From the NCBI GenBank assembly GCA_000697055.1, contig JNDT01001676.1:62001-126000 (forward strand): a DNA stretch of 64,000 nt. The letters are read 5' to 3'. The DNA is from Saksenaea vasiformis B4078. Its lineage: Eukaryota; Mucoromycota; Mucoromycetes; Mucorales; Saksenaeaceae. Of the stretch, positions 1-17,167 are shown piece after piece (the stretch's first letter is position 1; the number at the start of each line of letters is the position of its first letter). Both the position numbers and the translations under genes were made by a program. The notes under the pieces were generated by a model, which did no database searches, was not told where the DNA came from, and saw only the letters and a program-made list of their open reading frames with translations.

Positions 1-101
1 AAGTCATTGGGTACATCGATAACATGTTGGCACACGATGTCTGATCTATCGAGGAGGACTCTACGAGCAACAACAGGACTGTTGACGATGTCGCCAAGCA
101 G

Positions 102-1067
102 ATGAAGAATAATCGAGCATTGGAAGGCGTCGATCTACGCAAGTTGGATATGTTTTTGAAAGGTGCTGATAGGAACAAGGTGTTGGGAAATCTGTACAAA
201 ATTGTCACGAACGAGGGACACGTCAAATGGGTGTGTTTTGACCACTATCATGAGAATTATAATAGGTCGGCCGTCGAAGCGTTCCGACGCGCAGTGGACG
301 CAGTTGGAGGATCATTTGACGAGAACAATGGTCGACTATTTCGGCAGAGCAATTCTACTCCGCGCTGGGGAAGTCCAGTTCTGTCTATGAGCTCGATATC
401 TGCCTAGATTTGGAAGGCAGCGGGAGCGACCTTGAAGCACTCGAGGATGCACTCAAGAAATCAAGCATAACGATTCTTCGTCTTGATCTCCTGGAATTTC
501 GACCGAACCGGAGCATCCTAAATATGACCAACTACCCCTCCATACGACGTTCTTGTCCGCGTCATAGAGCATCCCAATATGAAATTGATTCACGTTGTCC
601 TTCCAAAAGATATCATTAAGCTTTCAAGCATCTTGCCAACAAGGCTAGTACACTTCCACAAGTTATCCATCGAGGTGGTGCCTGGAGTGACGGGAGCAAA
701 GGAATTTAAACTATTATCAGAGATGCTCAAGGCCGGTTCAGCTCTGACCACCTTGGACTTTCGGATCAACAAGATCGAATCCGAGGGAGCCCAAATGCTG
801 GCTGAGGCACTCAAGACCAGTCCGACTCTGACCACTTTGTACTTAAGGGATAACTCGACGCTGACAAATTTAGATTTGAGGCAGAATTCGATTGGAGACG
901 ACGAAGCCCAGGCCCTGGCTGAGGCACTCAAGTTCAACTCGACTCTGACCGTTTTGGACCTGAAGTTCAACTCCATTAGCTATAACACAGTTCAAGCGCT
1001 GCGTCAAGTGTCGCAGACTAAAAGAGGCGTCATGATATTACAGTATGCCTTCATTTTTGGTACATAA
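102..1067 (+). pseudogene. Broken leucine-rich-repeat (RNI-like) protein gene, partial
   Basis: The N-terminal part (102-340) encodes a conserved block with NLYKIVTNEGHVKWVCFDHY, which I associate from memory with large LRR families of early-diverging fungi. The C-terminal part (about 690-1020) has ribonuclease-inhibitor-type repeats such as LTNLDLRQNSIGDDEAQALA. The frame has to change twice to follow the family: near 345, where EQFYSALGKSSSVYELDICL resumes in another frame, and near 540, where YDVLVRVIEHPNMKLIHVVL resumes. An in-frame TGA at 42-44 precedes the first ATG at 102, so the upstream part is either outside this exon or also damaged. One LRR unit is mostly missing (TTLYLRDN runs straight into STLTNLDL). 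I read it as a decaying gene; unrecognised introns at the frame changes are the alternative. Confidence 0.6.
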
Positions 1068-4000
1068 GGAGTCGATACCAGCTGCAAACAGAAAGTTGTT
1101 GGTAATCCGAACCTTTGAAGTAGTAGTGATGGGAGAAAGGTTTGTCATTAAGTTTGGACTGTAAAATATTATCCAGAGACAAGATCCTTAGTTGCGAGCG
1201 TAAATGCAGTGCGGGAGAGAAACGAGAAGGTAGCATGATGAGGAAGCACGATTTTCATTTTACTGTTGTAGATCGTTTCCTTGTATCAATCCGTGATCTC
1301 TTCAGCTGAAGACTATTAGTTCAGCTGCCCCGAAAGGAATATGGCTTGCATATGTTTGGGTCAAAACTACCTCAGAGTTGCACAGGGTCAATCTTTACGA
1401 CACCAACATGACAGTACGATAGGTTTGCAGTGAGTCTCTGTGTCTCTCTTCGCAGGTCCCTACCTAGTGGTATCAAATGTTAGCAATGGATGAAAGATAG
1501 AACCGACTTGAGGCGTTCCAAGATACCATCCATGAACGCTAACTCCATTCCTTGTGTGATTAGGTTAACTAAACATGGACACACTGACTATTCGAACTTG
1601 AAGGTATGCCTTTCACATGGATCAAGTCGCCATGCGCGCTGCGCAGTTCCCAACCTGAGAACTGCATCGTGTACCTATGTTGACACCGCGTGGGATCCAT
1701 GCCTGCGTTATTCCTATCGTGTCAGACCATCGGGTATGAACTTCATTTACCTGCGACGTGGATAATCCAATAACCACCGTCTCTGTTGACACGTGGACTG
1801 TAAATCTTGATCAGACCCCAAAGATATTGACTAAAACCACATGCTCTTGGGACAGCCTTCGTTGTCTGATCCGACAACCTCTTGACAGCGTTGTCACACA
1901 CGTTAGTGGAACAACCGCGGAACTGTGAACAACGATACTTGAAAACAGGTCACTGGTCTTTGCCATTTATCCGCGGCACATGGCTGACAGATCAAAAACA
2001 ATAGCATGTTTCCGCAAAAAAAAAAGGAAAAAAAAAGAAAAGAAACTCAGATAAAGTTCTCCTGTTCTTTCCTCCCTTTCCGTTTTCTCTGATTTGATAC
2101 GCTAATGTTTCCTGCCGAAACATAAATTTTAATGGTAACACATAAAATCTGAGTCTTGTTTTTTCATTCTTTGCTTCATGAGTGAATGTGATCTCAGAGG
2201 CCAGTCGTGATACAACGTGTCCTGACTTTTCATAATTCGTAAGCTCCGATCCATTGTCGTTGCAGTCCAGATAGTCGGTACACTTGAGTAGCCGCTCATC
2301 CTTGGAATACCGCTTCCGGGATCTACCGTTTGATCGATGAAGAACAACCCCGTTATCAGTGAGCCTCTTTTTTCCTCACGTGGTGGTGTGGCCCATCTTT
2401 CCGGAAGTCTACACGTTTGTAACAGGTACTAAAGTATGCCAGCATCGTGGGTCTCGATCTAGCCAAGATAATTTCTGCAGGGTCCTTTTACCAACCGACA
2501 GGAGTGGGGTCAATAACGCAACGCACCAGGAAGCACAGCGGACTGTATACTAGAAATAGGATGAATGCCACGCGGCCGATAGATCGAATATCCTAATATG
2601 GTATAGATAAAGATAAGGCCCCCACTGGGCTGTGATTAGATTCAAGTTTGGTAAAACTTTATGGGATCCTTGTTACCACGCGAACCTAGATGGAAACAAC
2701 ATGCGTTACGACTGCATGCATCTTACAGCTCACACAAATCGGTCACGCGACGACTTGTGTGTCGCACATACTCTTTTCATCTTTTGAAGTTCTGAAAGGC
2801 TTTGTACACGAGTATCCATTCAACCAAAAGTTGAAGCTCACTAAACTAGTGGGGGTTCATACCTTATCTCAGTTTGGCATAGTTTGATCCGCTGCCACCA
2901 ATCATCGCAGAGAAACATCATCCAGGCACAAAAAAGGTGATAACCCAATGAACACACCCTTCCACAACATACGTATGCAGAATAATAGAAAGTAGTACTT
3001 GACAAACGATATTCCCTCCAAAAAAATGCTGTTACGTAAAAGTGTGCGTTGCATTTTCTATAGTGCTGTAAAAGAGGCAGCGAACACAACTTTTTGAACA
3101 AAGCATGTCGTCATGTTGTCATGTTCCTCTTCTCTCTTTTCCCCTTCTTCCTCATGATGGCCGGAATAGCTCATGCAAAGGAATTGGGCTGATGCACGGA
3201 GTCCTCTTCTCATCAGCCATGAATTCATGTTGCCAAATGGGACCAGGGGCTTATTCGTCCACTTAACGTTGCATGTGGGTCCACGGGATTCACGTGCCAA
3301 AACCGGACTCTTGAGCTACAAGCACCCGTAAAAGCTTGCCCAGTGAACTCCCGGATGCGAATCCCGTATCTAACAAAGAGGCAGGTTGGAAGCTTCTTGA
3401 CTGTCCATCTCAAAAGAAGGGAAGATGTGCCACGTAGAGGCAGTAAGATCCTGACTTCAGAACCATGACAGACATCAGCCAATGATAACTGCGATAGAGA
3501 TGTGTGCCACCAGAGCCAAAATTAATAGTATCGCTTGCTAACGGGACCTCTACGGCAGGAAACTCGTGGCCACCACATGCTGACGAAAACCAATACTACT
3601 GACATAGTTTAGTATAATCAGTGACGCCAAGCAGTCAGTACAAATTAGAGTGTTGTGCAGTGTAAATCGTCCCCAACCTGGGGTAGTGTACTTCACTTAT
3701 TAAAAAAAGCATAAGCCTAGAGGTTCTTTAGCGCAAAACAGGATATGATGCTTGCACACTGCAATATTGTTTGTGCATTGATTGCTGCAGGTTCTTGTTA
3801 GCTAACAGTCGTGTTCTTCGCACCTGACTATCGAGTTGACCATCGGAGAGCTTGCACGGTTGGATGTCACATAGCTGATTCGGGTTCGCGGGTTCCGCAC
3901 CTCGCCGCATTAATTGCATCACTAAAGCTTCGACTCGCATCATCTCTAGGCGTGTGGAATCCGCAGAGACGAACCTTGGCTACATAGAGTACCCAACTAT

Positions 4001-7000
4001 ACGTAATAATCAAACCATTCATGTATTTTTCTTACGTTACGCGTGCAAGTAGTACGGCTACCATTTCGCTACGAGATTGCAAATGTAAGACCTAACCAGA
4101 AAGCTAATGATGGGTTGCTAACCGTTGTACTATTCTATGAATGATTTGAGATAGTCGAAACACTTTTTCTCCGCTTTGTTGCCCAAGTGTGGCCTATATC
4201 GCTGTCCGCTCTGAAAGATCATTTTGTGGTCTTTGAAGTCTAGATATTAATGTTTGGTATCTTATCATTGCGTAAAGCCAAGACTCTACCAAGACGTCAT
4301 TTAGGACTAACTACCTGCAAAAATCCCCAAAGGCTACGTGTTCTCATCTTAGTAGGATAGTTTGGCAACAAGTCTACGGTCTACTAAAATGAGCTTTGGC
4401 TAGCCGTTATCTTCATACGAAGGAACACGAATTCCTTTTAAATTGCCATCGGGCACCCAGAATCACTTTTCCCTGGCTAAAGATGGTTGTTGTTCTTGAA
4501 AAGGAGATTGTATGGCTACGTTGAAATATTCGTCCCTGTGCCACGCAGAAGAGAGAAAAGCACTCCTTAACTTAATTGTAATGATGAAGACACCGTAAAC
4601 ATAAACAGCTTACAAGTTTGACACCGTTTATTGTTCGCGGGAAGATCTCCGCCAGAACTTATGTGCTTCTAGACCCTTTGTATTCTTTGTCTCAAAGAAC
4701 AAGGTTGAAACTGTTGCACATTTACCCATAAACCATAGATACATGACAATGAATAAAAAAAAAAAAAGAGGAAGACAGTTCGTCTAACATATTATTGATG
4801 CTTCATATATTTTGGCGTCATATACGCACATAAAGTTATGGACTGCACCACTTGCCAAAATGGCCTACGTCGTTAAAACCTTGAATTACGCCGTTTTTGT
4901 GGGGATCGCGTGTGGCAGTGGGTGCGTGCAGCCAAACCTAACTCACTGAAAAAAGCCGAAACTACGTCATAGTGGCCTTGTGGGGTTTACTCCGCTCAGG
5001 GTGCATGAGATCTCTCTTTGAAGGATGAAACTAAAAGGGTAAGGGTAACTGGGAATACTCCTTGGAGATCAGATGGGTATGCACCCACCATTTTTTTTTT
5101 GGCGTAGAAGTGATGGTCTTTTCTTCTCTCTACAGAGCCTCTTGTTTGGAAAGCTTTAATTCTGTCCGGTTAAAACGTCTCGGTCTGATGTACAATATCA
5201 ATTACGTAGCAGAAATAGCTTAGTTTGGTTTATTTTAGAAGCTGTCAGGGTAACGATTGTACCATTCATTTACCACGCGTTGGCACGTTTCCCCGACCCT
5301 TTAGCGTGGATAGATGGGTTCCTCCGTGATTTTCTATAGAACTACGGGAGTTCTTTTCCCAGTAACTAAAAATGGTATAAGGGTGCCCTTTTAACATAAG
5401 CACGGGGCGGAATACGTCATTATTTCTTTTCCTTCACGTAGGTCTGGACTAGGACTTGATCATGCACACTAAAAAAAAGAACCTCCAGAACCCAGATAGA
5501 GCCCGTCCGCCAGATACTATGCCACTCTATGGAAACTTCATACTTTTCATGCTAGTGGAGTATTGCGAAGCGGAAAAAAGGGTATTACGACGCCATAAAT
5601 GTATTGTTAAAGTGAGCAAACTTATTAGACGCTTACGTCTCTGGATTTCTTCCGTTACATTTATTGCTGTGGAGTACGTCGAAAATGATTCGATAATTCA
5701 GGATATCGTTGATCTGGTCTATGCAGATGCGCCGAATTCATGCAAGGACTCTCATTCGTAGATCAAGAAGCTTTGAGGTTCGATCTATGCGCGATCTCTA
5801 TCGCGAACTGTTCTAACTGATCCTGCTCCTTCCTTACTGGCTAACTTCCTGTGCTTATTTGCAGGAGTTCTCATGTTTTCGAGACATGATGAACGCGCGG
5901 ATCCCTTCTGATTGCATTTGTGACCATTTATAGCCATTTTTCTTGGCAAGAGGCAAGGAGAAGCCACGGTGAACCCCTGGTATGGTTCCTTCAAGGCTGA
6001 GCCACTCCCTAAGAGAAGGAGTGCTTTGGCGGCGGAAGAATTTACTGTAAAAAGTGAAGAACGGAACTTACGCTATTCATTGCGACGAATGCGTTTTGGA
6101 TGATTCAGCCACTTTCTATTCTCTTTGCACAGCCAAAAGTGTGGGATTGTTGGTAATCACCCACTGACCAAATGGGATTGGGACTCCTTTATCAGAGTAA
6201 TGACAATGTTAGAGATCAAAACACATCAAATCATTTCTATGCGGTGGACACGTGAAGCACGTAACGTAGATAGTCTTCATACGCATCGCGAAAAAGTCCA
6301 CGACGGTATAATATTTATCGGATCTCACGTATACGAGGAGTCCCAGTCTTGCACGAGTAATCCGATATAAGAGACTTTCCAGTGGGCCTCAGTAGGCATC
6401 GTAGTCTTTTCAGAAGGGATGCAATTCGAGACAGAACTACCATATACGACATTGCTGTATGTAGATCAGCAGTATGCTCTTTGTATAAACGGTACTGAGA
6501 AATTTTCGTGAAACGCTGCATCATCGTTGCAAAAGTAGTACTGTTTCTCAGCGAATCAATTTACTAGCTACGTCAAGATTGAGCAACTGCAATAGTCATC
6601 TTCCTGTCTCTGCATATAAAATGATGTGGGAACTGTATCTAATACTCTTTGGTCCTTTGGTATGTTTTTTTTGTAACACTTTATTCGATTTGCTTTCTTA
6701 CTCTTTTTGTATCCTACAGGGTGTCGGATAAGCTGCGCAATCTAACTGCAAGCTTCAAGCACGCAGAGCAGGCCACACCGTTTGGACCGCAAGTAAGCCC
6801 ATAAGAAAAAAATGGGCTGGGCCTACGCGCCTGTTTAGGCGCCCAGGTATGGATTACAGTCAAACGCAAGATTCCAGTGACTAATTTCATGGCCGTGAAA
6901 TTTTCGCGGCCCGTAGAGCACCTAACGTAGTAGATGCAGGTCTAAAGCCATCTGCACCAGTGTCCGTAATTAGTAACTCTTCCATATGGCGCTTGAACAA

Positions 7001-9068
7001 CGTATTTGGAGCACGCAGACAGCCTGCATAGTCTTGCCTAAAATGAATCTTTTTCTGCATCTCACAGACATATGCTTTGCATAACAAGAAAAGGCCTCAT
7101 GCATAATAATCTACAAACATGGATGTGGCGATTTATCTGCAAAAGAAATTACTTGTGCTGTTGTTTCAAGATAATAACAACATGTCACAATAACAGTAAG
7201 AAGCTAGACACTATTAGCCGAAAGATAATAAAGCGCTGCTGCGGTGTCTAATCCGTAAAAAGAAATCATGGTTGATTGCTTCCTAGCCTTTCTTTGTACA
7301 GTGCTGACTAATAGCTTATCCAATAAATGGATGTCGTAACTAATTGCTGGAGCACCTGTACATGCTTGGATTTATGGATAGAGGCGCGAAAGCGTAATCA
7401 AACCTTGAAGTGTAAACATCATGCATAACCGGGGTTGTGCCGTCTCCTCCTGGAAGACTGGGTACGAATTCCGATTTCTTCGTGGGGAAAAAAAAAAAAT
7501 AAAAATAAAAAATAAACCTTGTTTCGTGTTTGTTCATTTCCAAGCAAACAAATGTTTGTGTACTTGATATTTTGCTCATAAAATCTTGCCATCATTTTGT
7601 TTCATGTTTGTCATTTAAAAGACAACGCTTTTGTTAACAGCTGGTTGTTTCTGATGATGGGGTTCAGTCACATGAGCGAGTGTGTGTGTTGCTCATTGTC
7701 TTATCCCTCATGGTGATACCATTCCCCTGATAACCTTCTTTTTTTCTAAATGGTAACTATTATTTGGAATTAGATGTCGATTAGTTTGGAACATTATTTT
7801 GGCGCAGCTAATAAGTTTTTATTCTTGTCTGTTTACATGTCAACGAGGGGATGATTCCTATCGACGAAATCAGAAAGCTTCCCCTTGATCGACCTCGCGA
7901 AGCCACGCAGTTCCACGGGGAGAGAGAGAGAGAGGAGGAGGAGTTGGCGCCTTTAGTTTGATAGATGATGATATCACACAAGCATTTACAGATAACAACA
8001 AAAAAAGAAGAACCCTTAGGGTCTAGTTGCCACACTATCTGTGGTTAAAGCAAATGTGGAACAAAGAAAAATTCAGGGGGTTGGGATGTGAGTCACGAAG
8101 AGCAAGTAACAGTAACAACTACAGCAACGAGATGGTGTTGTTAAAAAGAACGTGGAAGAAAGGGAGCGCTGACGAATGTGTAACCTGACAACCAAAACGG
8201 CTTTGTCGATCAAAAATCTTTTGCATTTATACTAAATCTGGGGTCCATTTGTCGATCTTTCACTTGGCCGATAAGGAGAAGCCCTCCCTAAGTATCCCAG
8301 ACATTAAGCCTTCTCTCTTTTTTTTTTCTCTCGCCGCCAGAATTGTCAATAAAAAAAGTGCCACGTTTCCAGGCGCTTTATTGGCACACTAGTCGGTTCC
8401 TATGTTCAGTTGCCACCCCAATAAAGACAAGTGTCTACGATTGGTCCATTTACTAAAGCTCGAGCCCTTTTGATGGCGTCCAAAAATAAATCAAAGTCAG
8501 ATAATATTATTCAGGCTCGAAATTTTTCTCCTACGTTTTCGCGCGACAAACAGCGCAATGCGAAAACCGAAATCCGACAGGATAAATGATTTATTTTTTT
8601 ATATTCATTTGTTTAACCTAATGTATACAAAAAGATGACACATTTTATTTTGCTCGTACAAATTAATTATTTTTTTGGGGGGAGAAGGTGCACAGACAAG
8701 TTATCCAACATAGAGAGATCCCTTGCCAAGCATGCCTAGAATCGGGAAATTTCCCTGGCTGGTTGGGGGGAAAAGAGTTCAAACAAAGTTTAGTCTAGTT
8801 CAGTTCTTTTTGGCTGCGCTGATCCTTATTGTTTTGCCAATACGCACGTTCTCTCTTCGTTTTCTTCTTTTTTTTTTTATAGCTAAACTTTAGTCGCGCG
8901 ACCAGCACGTTTTGTTTCCTTTTCTGAATGCAGGGCTGCATTGCATAGGAACACGTTCTTATTCATCTGTACCTGTTTTGCATCAGTGCGTCTTAACCTC
9001 AGGAAGCTTCCATTGGCTACACAATCGATTGTTTTCCTAATCTAACTTTAGCTTTATTTCTACACTTT
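1068..9068. other. Gene-poor 8-kb intergenic stretch
   Basis: No convincing gene was found on either strand. Open frames are all about 100 codons or fewer, lack recognisable motifs, and do not join across plausible splice sites. The stretch holds scattered A- or T-runs, for example near 2017-2040, 4755-4768 and 7489-7514, and a short GA-rich run near 7920-7940. No terminal repeats or long internal duplications were noticed by eye, but decayed transposon copies cannot be excluded without a library search. Confidence 0.5.
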
Positions 9069-9076
9069 TATAAATA
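9069..9076 (+). promoter_or_regulatory. TATA box of the zinc-finger gene
   Basis: A TATAAATA element lies 134 bp upstream of the ATG at 9203. It is only 14 bp before an in-frame ATG at 9083. Transcription would start about 30 bp downstream of the element, after 9083, so this site argues that translation starts at 9203 instead. Confidence 0.55.
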
Positions 9077-9202
9077 CCCTGAATGGATTGTTTCCTCAAT
9101 TCACGTTATCATTCCTTATCACTTCTTTCTTCTTCTTTATTCTATCTCTTTTGTCAACGACAACGACAAAAAAAATCAACCAACAAAAAAAAAAATATCG
9201 AC

Positions 9203-10041
9203 ATGTTACCTGATTCCAGCTTATCCGTAAAAGATGCAAATGGAAGACATATCAGTCTTTTAAACGCGTCTGATGAAGACAGTTCAACCAAGCCGAGATC
9301 GAGTACAACACTCTCCGGTCGTCGTCGTTACCATTGTACGGAACCAGGTTGCAACAAAAGCTTCACTACGAGGTAAGACAATAAATAATCATTTATATTC
9401 TCCATACTGACGTGTTCTTCTTCTTTTTTAGTGGTCATCTTGCGAGACATAATCGCATTCATACAGGGGAGAAGAATTTCTATTGTCTTTATCCGGGTTG
9501 TCCTTCCCGGTTCTCACGTCAAGATAATATGATGCAGCATTATCGTACACATATGTCACCACGATCACGTAGACATCATCATCGCTATCAGCATCATCAC
9601 CAACAACAGTGGCCTTTGGGATATGAAAAACAACACCATCCACGTCTACACTGTCATACACGGATCCATTCGGACAGTCAAACCACGTTGTACCCTTTGC
9701 ATCATCCAGAAAACAGTAGAAGTCGTTCAATGACTATGCCAAGCCATTATGAACCTAATTTTCCACCTGTGGCTCTACCCAGACCAATGCCATTGGAACC
9801 ATCATCTTCTATGGGTCGGATAAATCGAGCATCTTCGGTGTCATCAGTATCATCATCTACTACTTCATCAACATCGTCGTCGCCTTTTTTATTCTCACCT
9901 CCAATTCAAACAACGTCCCCTCCAGCACAGTATTACTTACCACCACTCAACTATTCACCAATGACTTATCCCAGCAAACAAGACGATAAAACAAGTGGCG
10001 AATTGTTCCATTTGGCACATATTGTGAGCACATTTGGTTAA
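9203..10041 (+). CDS. C2H2 zinc-finger transcription factor (Nrg1-like, two fingers)
   Basis: Two exons, 9203-9372 and 9432-10041, joined by a 59-nt GT-AG intron inside the first finger, give a 259-residue protein. The splice restores finger 1 (CTEPGCNKSFTTSGHLARHN) with the linker HTGEKN, followed by finger 2 (CLYPGCPSRFSRQDNMMQHY). This finger pair resembles fungal Nrg1/Rgm1-type DNA-binding repressors, so nuclear transcriptional regulation is the likely role. The C-terminal half is rich in His, Ser and Thr, with a Ser/Thr run, and has no recognisable domain. A longer start at 9083 is open, but it lies almost on the TATA box and would add a low-complexity leader. The gene converges on ISWI. 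Confidence 0.85.
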
Positions 10042-10867
10042 AATGCGATCCAGAAGTTTCTTTATTTCTGTCATTTTTACCTTCCATTCTTTTCCCTCAT
10101 TCATTCGTTTTTTTTTCTCTATTTTTTTTTATTTTATGCAGTCAGCCTGAAGGAACAGAAAAAAAAAGTTATCTTTTTTCTTCTTCTTCTTCTTTTTCTT
10201 TTTCTTCTTAAACTAATCTATTATGTACAGCCAGTTTGTTGCTTTGTATTTCTTCTTTTCTTTTTGGGTTTTTCTTCTTTACTGTACATTAGTATCGTTT
10301 TTCTTTTTCTCTCTTCTATTTTTTGTATAATCTTGTATGCTCAGCTCTCTCTCTTTTTTTTTCTATTCATCTCTAACTCTCTTCATGAATCCCATTATTC
10401 TCTTTATATGTCAATATAGCAACTCTTTTTTTTTTCCTTTATTTTTTTGTGTTTGAATTGTACATGGGTCGACCCTTTATTTCCCCGCAACCTATCTATC
10501 TTAAGAAAGAAAATAAAAATTGGAACTCCTAAATGAGTACACAAGATCAGTGATTACGTGGACAAACGCAATCGGGCCCTTTTTGTGTAGCGCTACACAG
10601 CCTTTTCTGTGGACCCATTACAGGATTTTAATTTAAAAAAGACAGAAAGATCGTCAAGTGGTGGTTGCACAAATAATAAATTTCTTACTTGCATGATCTT
10701 TATTTGTTTTTAACTGTCGTATTCATAATCAGACCCTTTCTTTAGTTAAAGTATAATCCATTCAAACACGGGGACTGTAAACATCAAATAAGGAACTTTT
10801 TGTAATTTGCCTATGAATTTCTCTTTTCTTTTTTTTTACTGAGCAGTTCATAACAAAATATTACTTT
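10042..10867. other. Convergent intergenic region, pyrimidine-rich
   Basis: This is the shared 3' region between the zinc-finger gene and ISWI. On the + strand, 10075-10450 is dominated by T and TTC/CTT runs, as expected of a 3' untranslated region or terminator-like tract. No coding feature was seen. Confidence 0.5.
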
Positions 10868-15275
<4,408 letters not shown>

Positions 15276-15815
15276 CGTAACGTCGTCCTATGATAAGCCA
15301 TAAGCAAGGCTGTTATTCGTTATTTAGCGATGCTGCACTTGCTTTAAACTCTGACATTGTACGGCGGTTTTCAAGCAGAAGCAAGGAAGTTAAAAATTCG
15401 TGTCAGCCACAGTTAATGCTCGCAGTTGGGACTGTTTCCGCAACGCTGTGAAGGACAATTTCAGCAAAAAAAAGGAACCCGCAGACATCGCAAAAGACGT
15501 AAGAAACAGAGAGACCTTCTACTGACTGTAAATGATCGCATTACACCTGATATTGAGATGAATTGATAAAATGGGCGCAATCGGCAAAAAAAAAAAAGGA
15601 AAAGGAACAAAAGAAAACAAAGGAGTAACTGAACCTTTGTGCTTATGCTTACATTCATGCTGTGCAGTATATCGCATAACTTGGTGTCACCCGCGTGTTT
15701 CAAACCATGTTTACATTTGTTTTATGGGAGTTACAGACCGGAAAAGATCCTTCATATAAAAGTCTCGCTTATTGTATTCTAAAACACCATTATCAAGCTT
15801 CACAGCGATATACCC
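15276..15815. other. Intergenic region upstream of ISWI
   Basis: This holds the ISWI promoter and possibly a non-coding first exon (an ATG at 15357 reads MSEFKASAASLNNE then stop). An A-rich run lies near 15586-15615. A TATA-like TATAAAA at about 15755 precedes the stray transporter exon. Nothing else was recognised. Confidence 0.4.
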
Positions 15816-15884
15816 ATGCCACTGAAAGGAAGACGATGCACTTATGTTGTTGCCGCAATCGCTTCACTAGGTTATCTGTTAGTG
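15816..15884 (+). pseudogene. Orphan copy of the sugar-transporter first exon
   Basis: The sequence from the ATG at 15816 reads MPLKGRRCTYVVAAIASLGY and continues to a GTATGA donor at 15885. It matches, by eye, the first exon of the transporter gene at 17208-17279 (PLKGRRCTYFVAAIASLGH), including a TATA-like element upstream. The following sequence does not continue into the rest of a transporter, so I interpret it as the truncated remnant of a duplicated copy. Confidence 0.6.
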
Positions 15885-17167
15885 GTATGAATCAATTCAA
15901 GTATGTTCATCATTCAATTGGATGGAACATAGGCGAAAATTTGTATTTTTATTGCAGAACCGTGAGTGATTCCTTATTTAACTTGTCCACTCTGGCTTGG
16001 TCTAATAGAAAAATGGATAGAAAAAGACTCTTGCGAGCGAAAGGAAAAAAGAAAAAGCGAAAAGTATCAGATCTAAGGGAATGACAAAATGGAAGAAAAG
16101 AGAGAGGGAAAAGATTGAACGGGAAAATCTGTACTATACGAAGGAGAGAAGGGAGAAAGCTAGAAAAAAAAAGGAAGTTAAACTGGGGAGGGAGATCGTG
16201 GGGAAAGGGGAGTCAAAAGAGCTCTGGTTGTAGCCGTGCCGCACCAGGAGGTTGTAGGTGAAGACTCCAGGCATAGCTGGAAATCGCTGCTAATGGTTCG
16301 AGGGAGCAGAGGGACCACCTGAAATTGTCAGATGTGTGACGGAGAGCATCGATTTGCAACAGAAGCTCGCACAGCTTCCGCCACATGTTCCGCCAATATG
16401 CGGTTTGGGGATAGAAAATAGAATAAGAAAACGAATGAATGAAAAAAGACACAAAAAAAAGAAGATAAGCTACAGTACCAATAAAGGTCGAATCAAATCT
16501 GGCAGGTCCACTGGACCGCCCAATTTGTCCGACTAACGCTTGTCAAGGGAGTCATGGGGAAAAGTATGGTTTTCGTATGGCTACGATTCGTTGGGCGACA
16601 GTTGTAGTTGTGGACATGATATTGTTCCACTTAGATGATAATGGGAACTAGGCTGTGTTCGACGTAGTAGTTCTAATCAAACTCGAACAACGGTTCTCAC
16701 ATGCCTGCGAATAATGTAATCGCGCGGCAATCACCCTGATGCCATTTACCGGTACTCACATTAAAAATCCCAATCTCTGGGATTCTAACGTCGCTCTTGA
16801 GGGGAAAACATAAACTTTTTCAGCTTCCAGTCTACATAACCTCTCCATTTCTTGACCGTTTAGCACAAACCTACCATCATTCAGCTCCACTTTGTTTCCC
16901 CTATCTTTTTCTACTTTTTCTTCTCTTGTTCTTTTTTCCTAAAAAATAGTGTTTGAAGCTAGACTTCTCACGGTAATCTGTGTCACTAGCTTACACTGAA
17001 TAGTGTACATACATTATAACCACGGCTGTGAAATGAGCTCCGGTATTGTTTTTCTGGTAGTTCCTGTCAGTGACACAAAGTTCCACAAGCAGGGGATCTG
17101 GGTTTTAACTGTGGCGTATAAAAAGTCAATCTGCAAAGATATAATAGCTGTCTTGTTCTCGTTTTCA
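15885..17167. other. Intergenic region between transporter fragment and transporter gene
   Basis: No gene was found. The stretch 16020-16200 is purine-rich on the + strand (A/G runs). A TATA-like TATAAAA at about 17117 probably belongs to the downstream transporter. Short open frames here lack recognisable motifs. Confidence 0.4.

Noticed and set aside
3300..3390. Possible tRNA T-arm (GGATGCGAATCCCG)
   Set aside because: No matching A-box, anticodon arm or acceptor stem could be folded around it.
5035..5055. AAAGGGTAAGGGTAAC resembling telomeric repeats
   Set aside because: Only two imperfect units inside ordinary sequence; no array.
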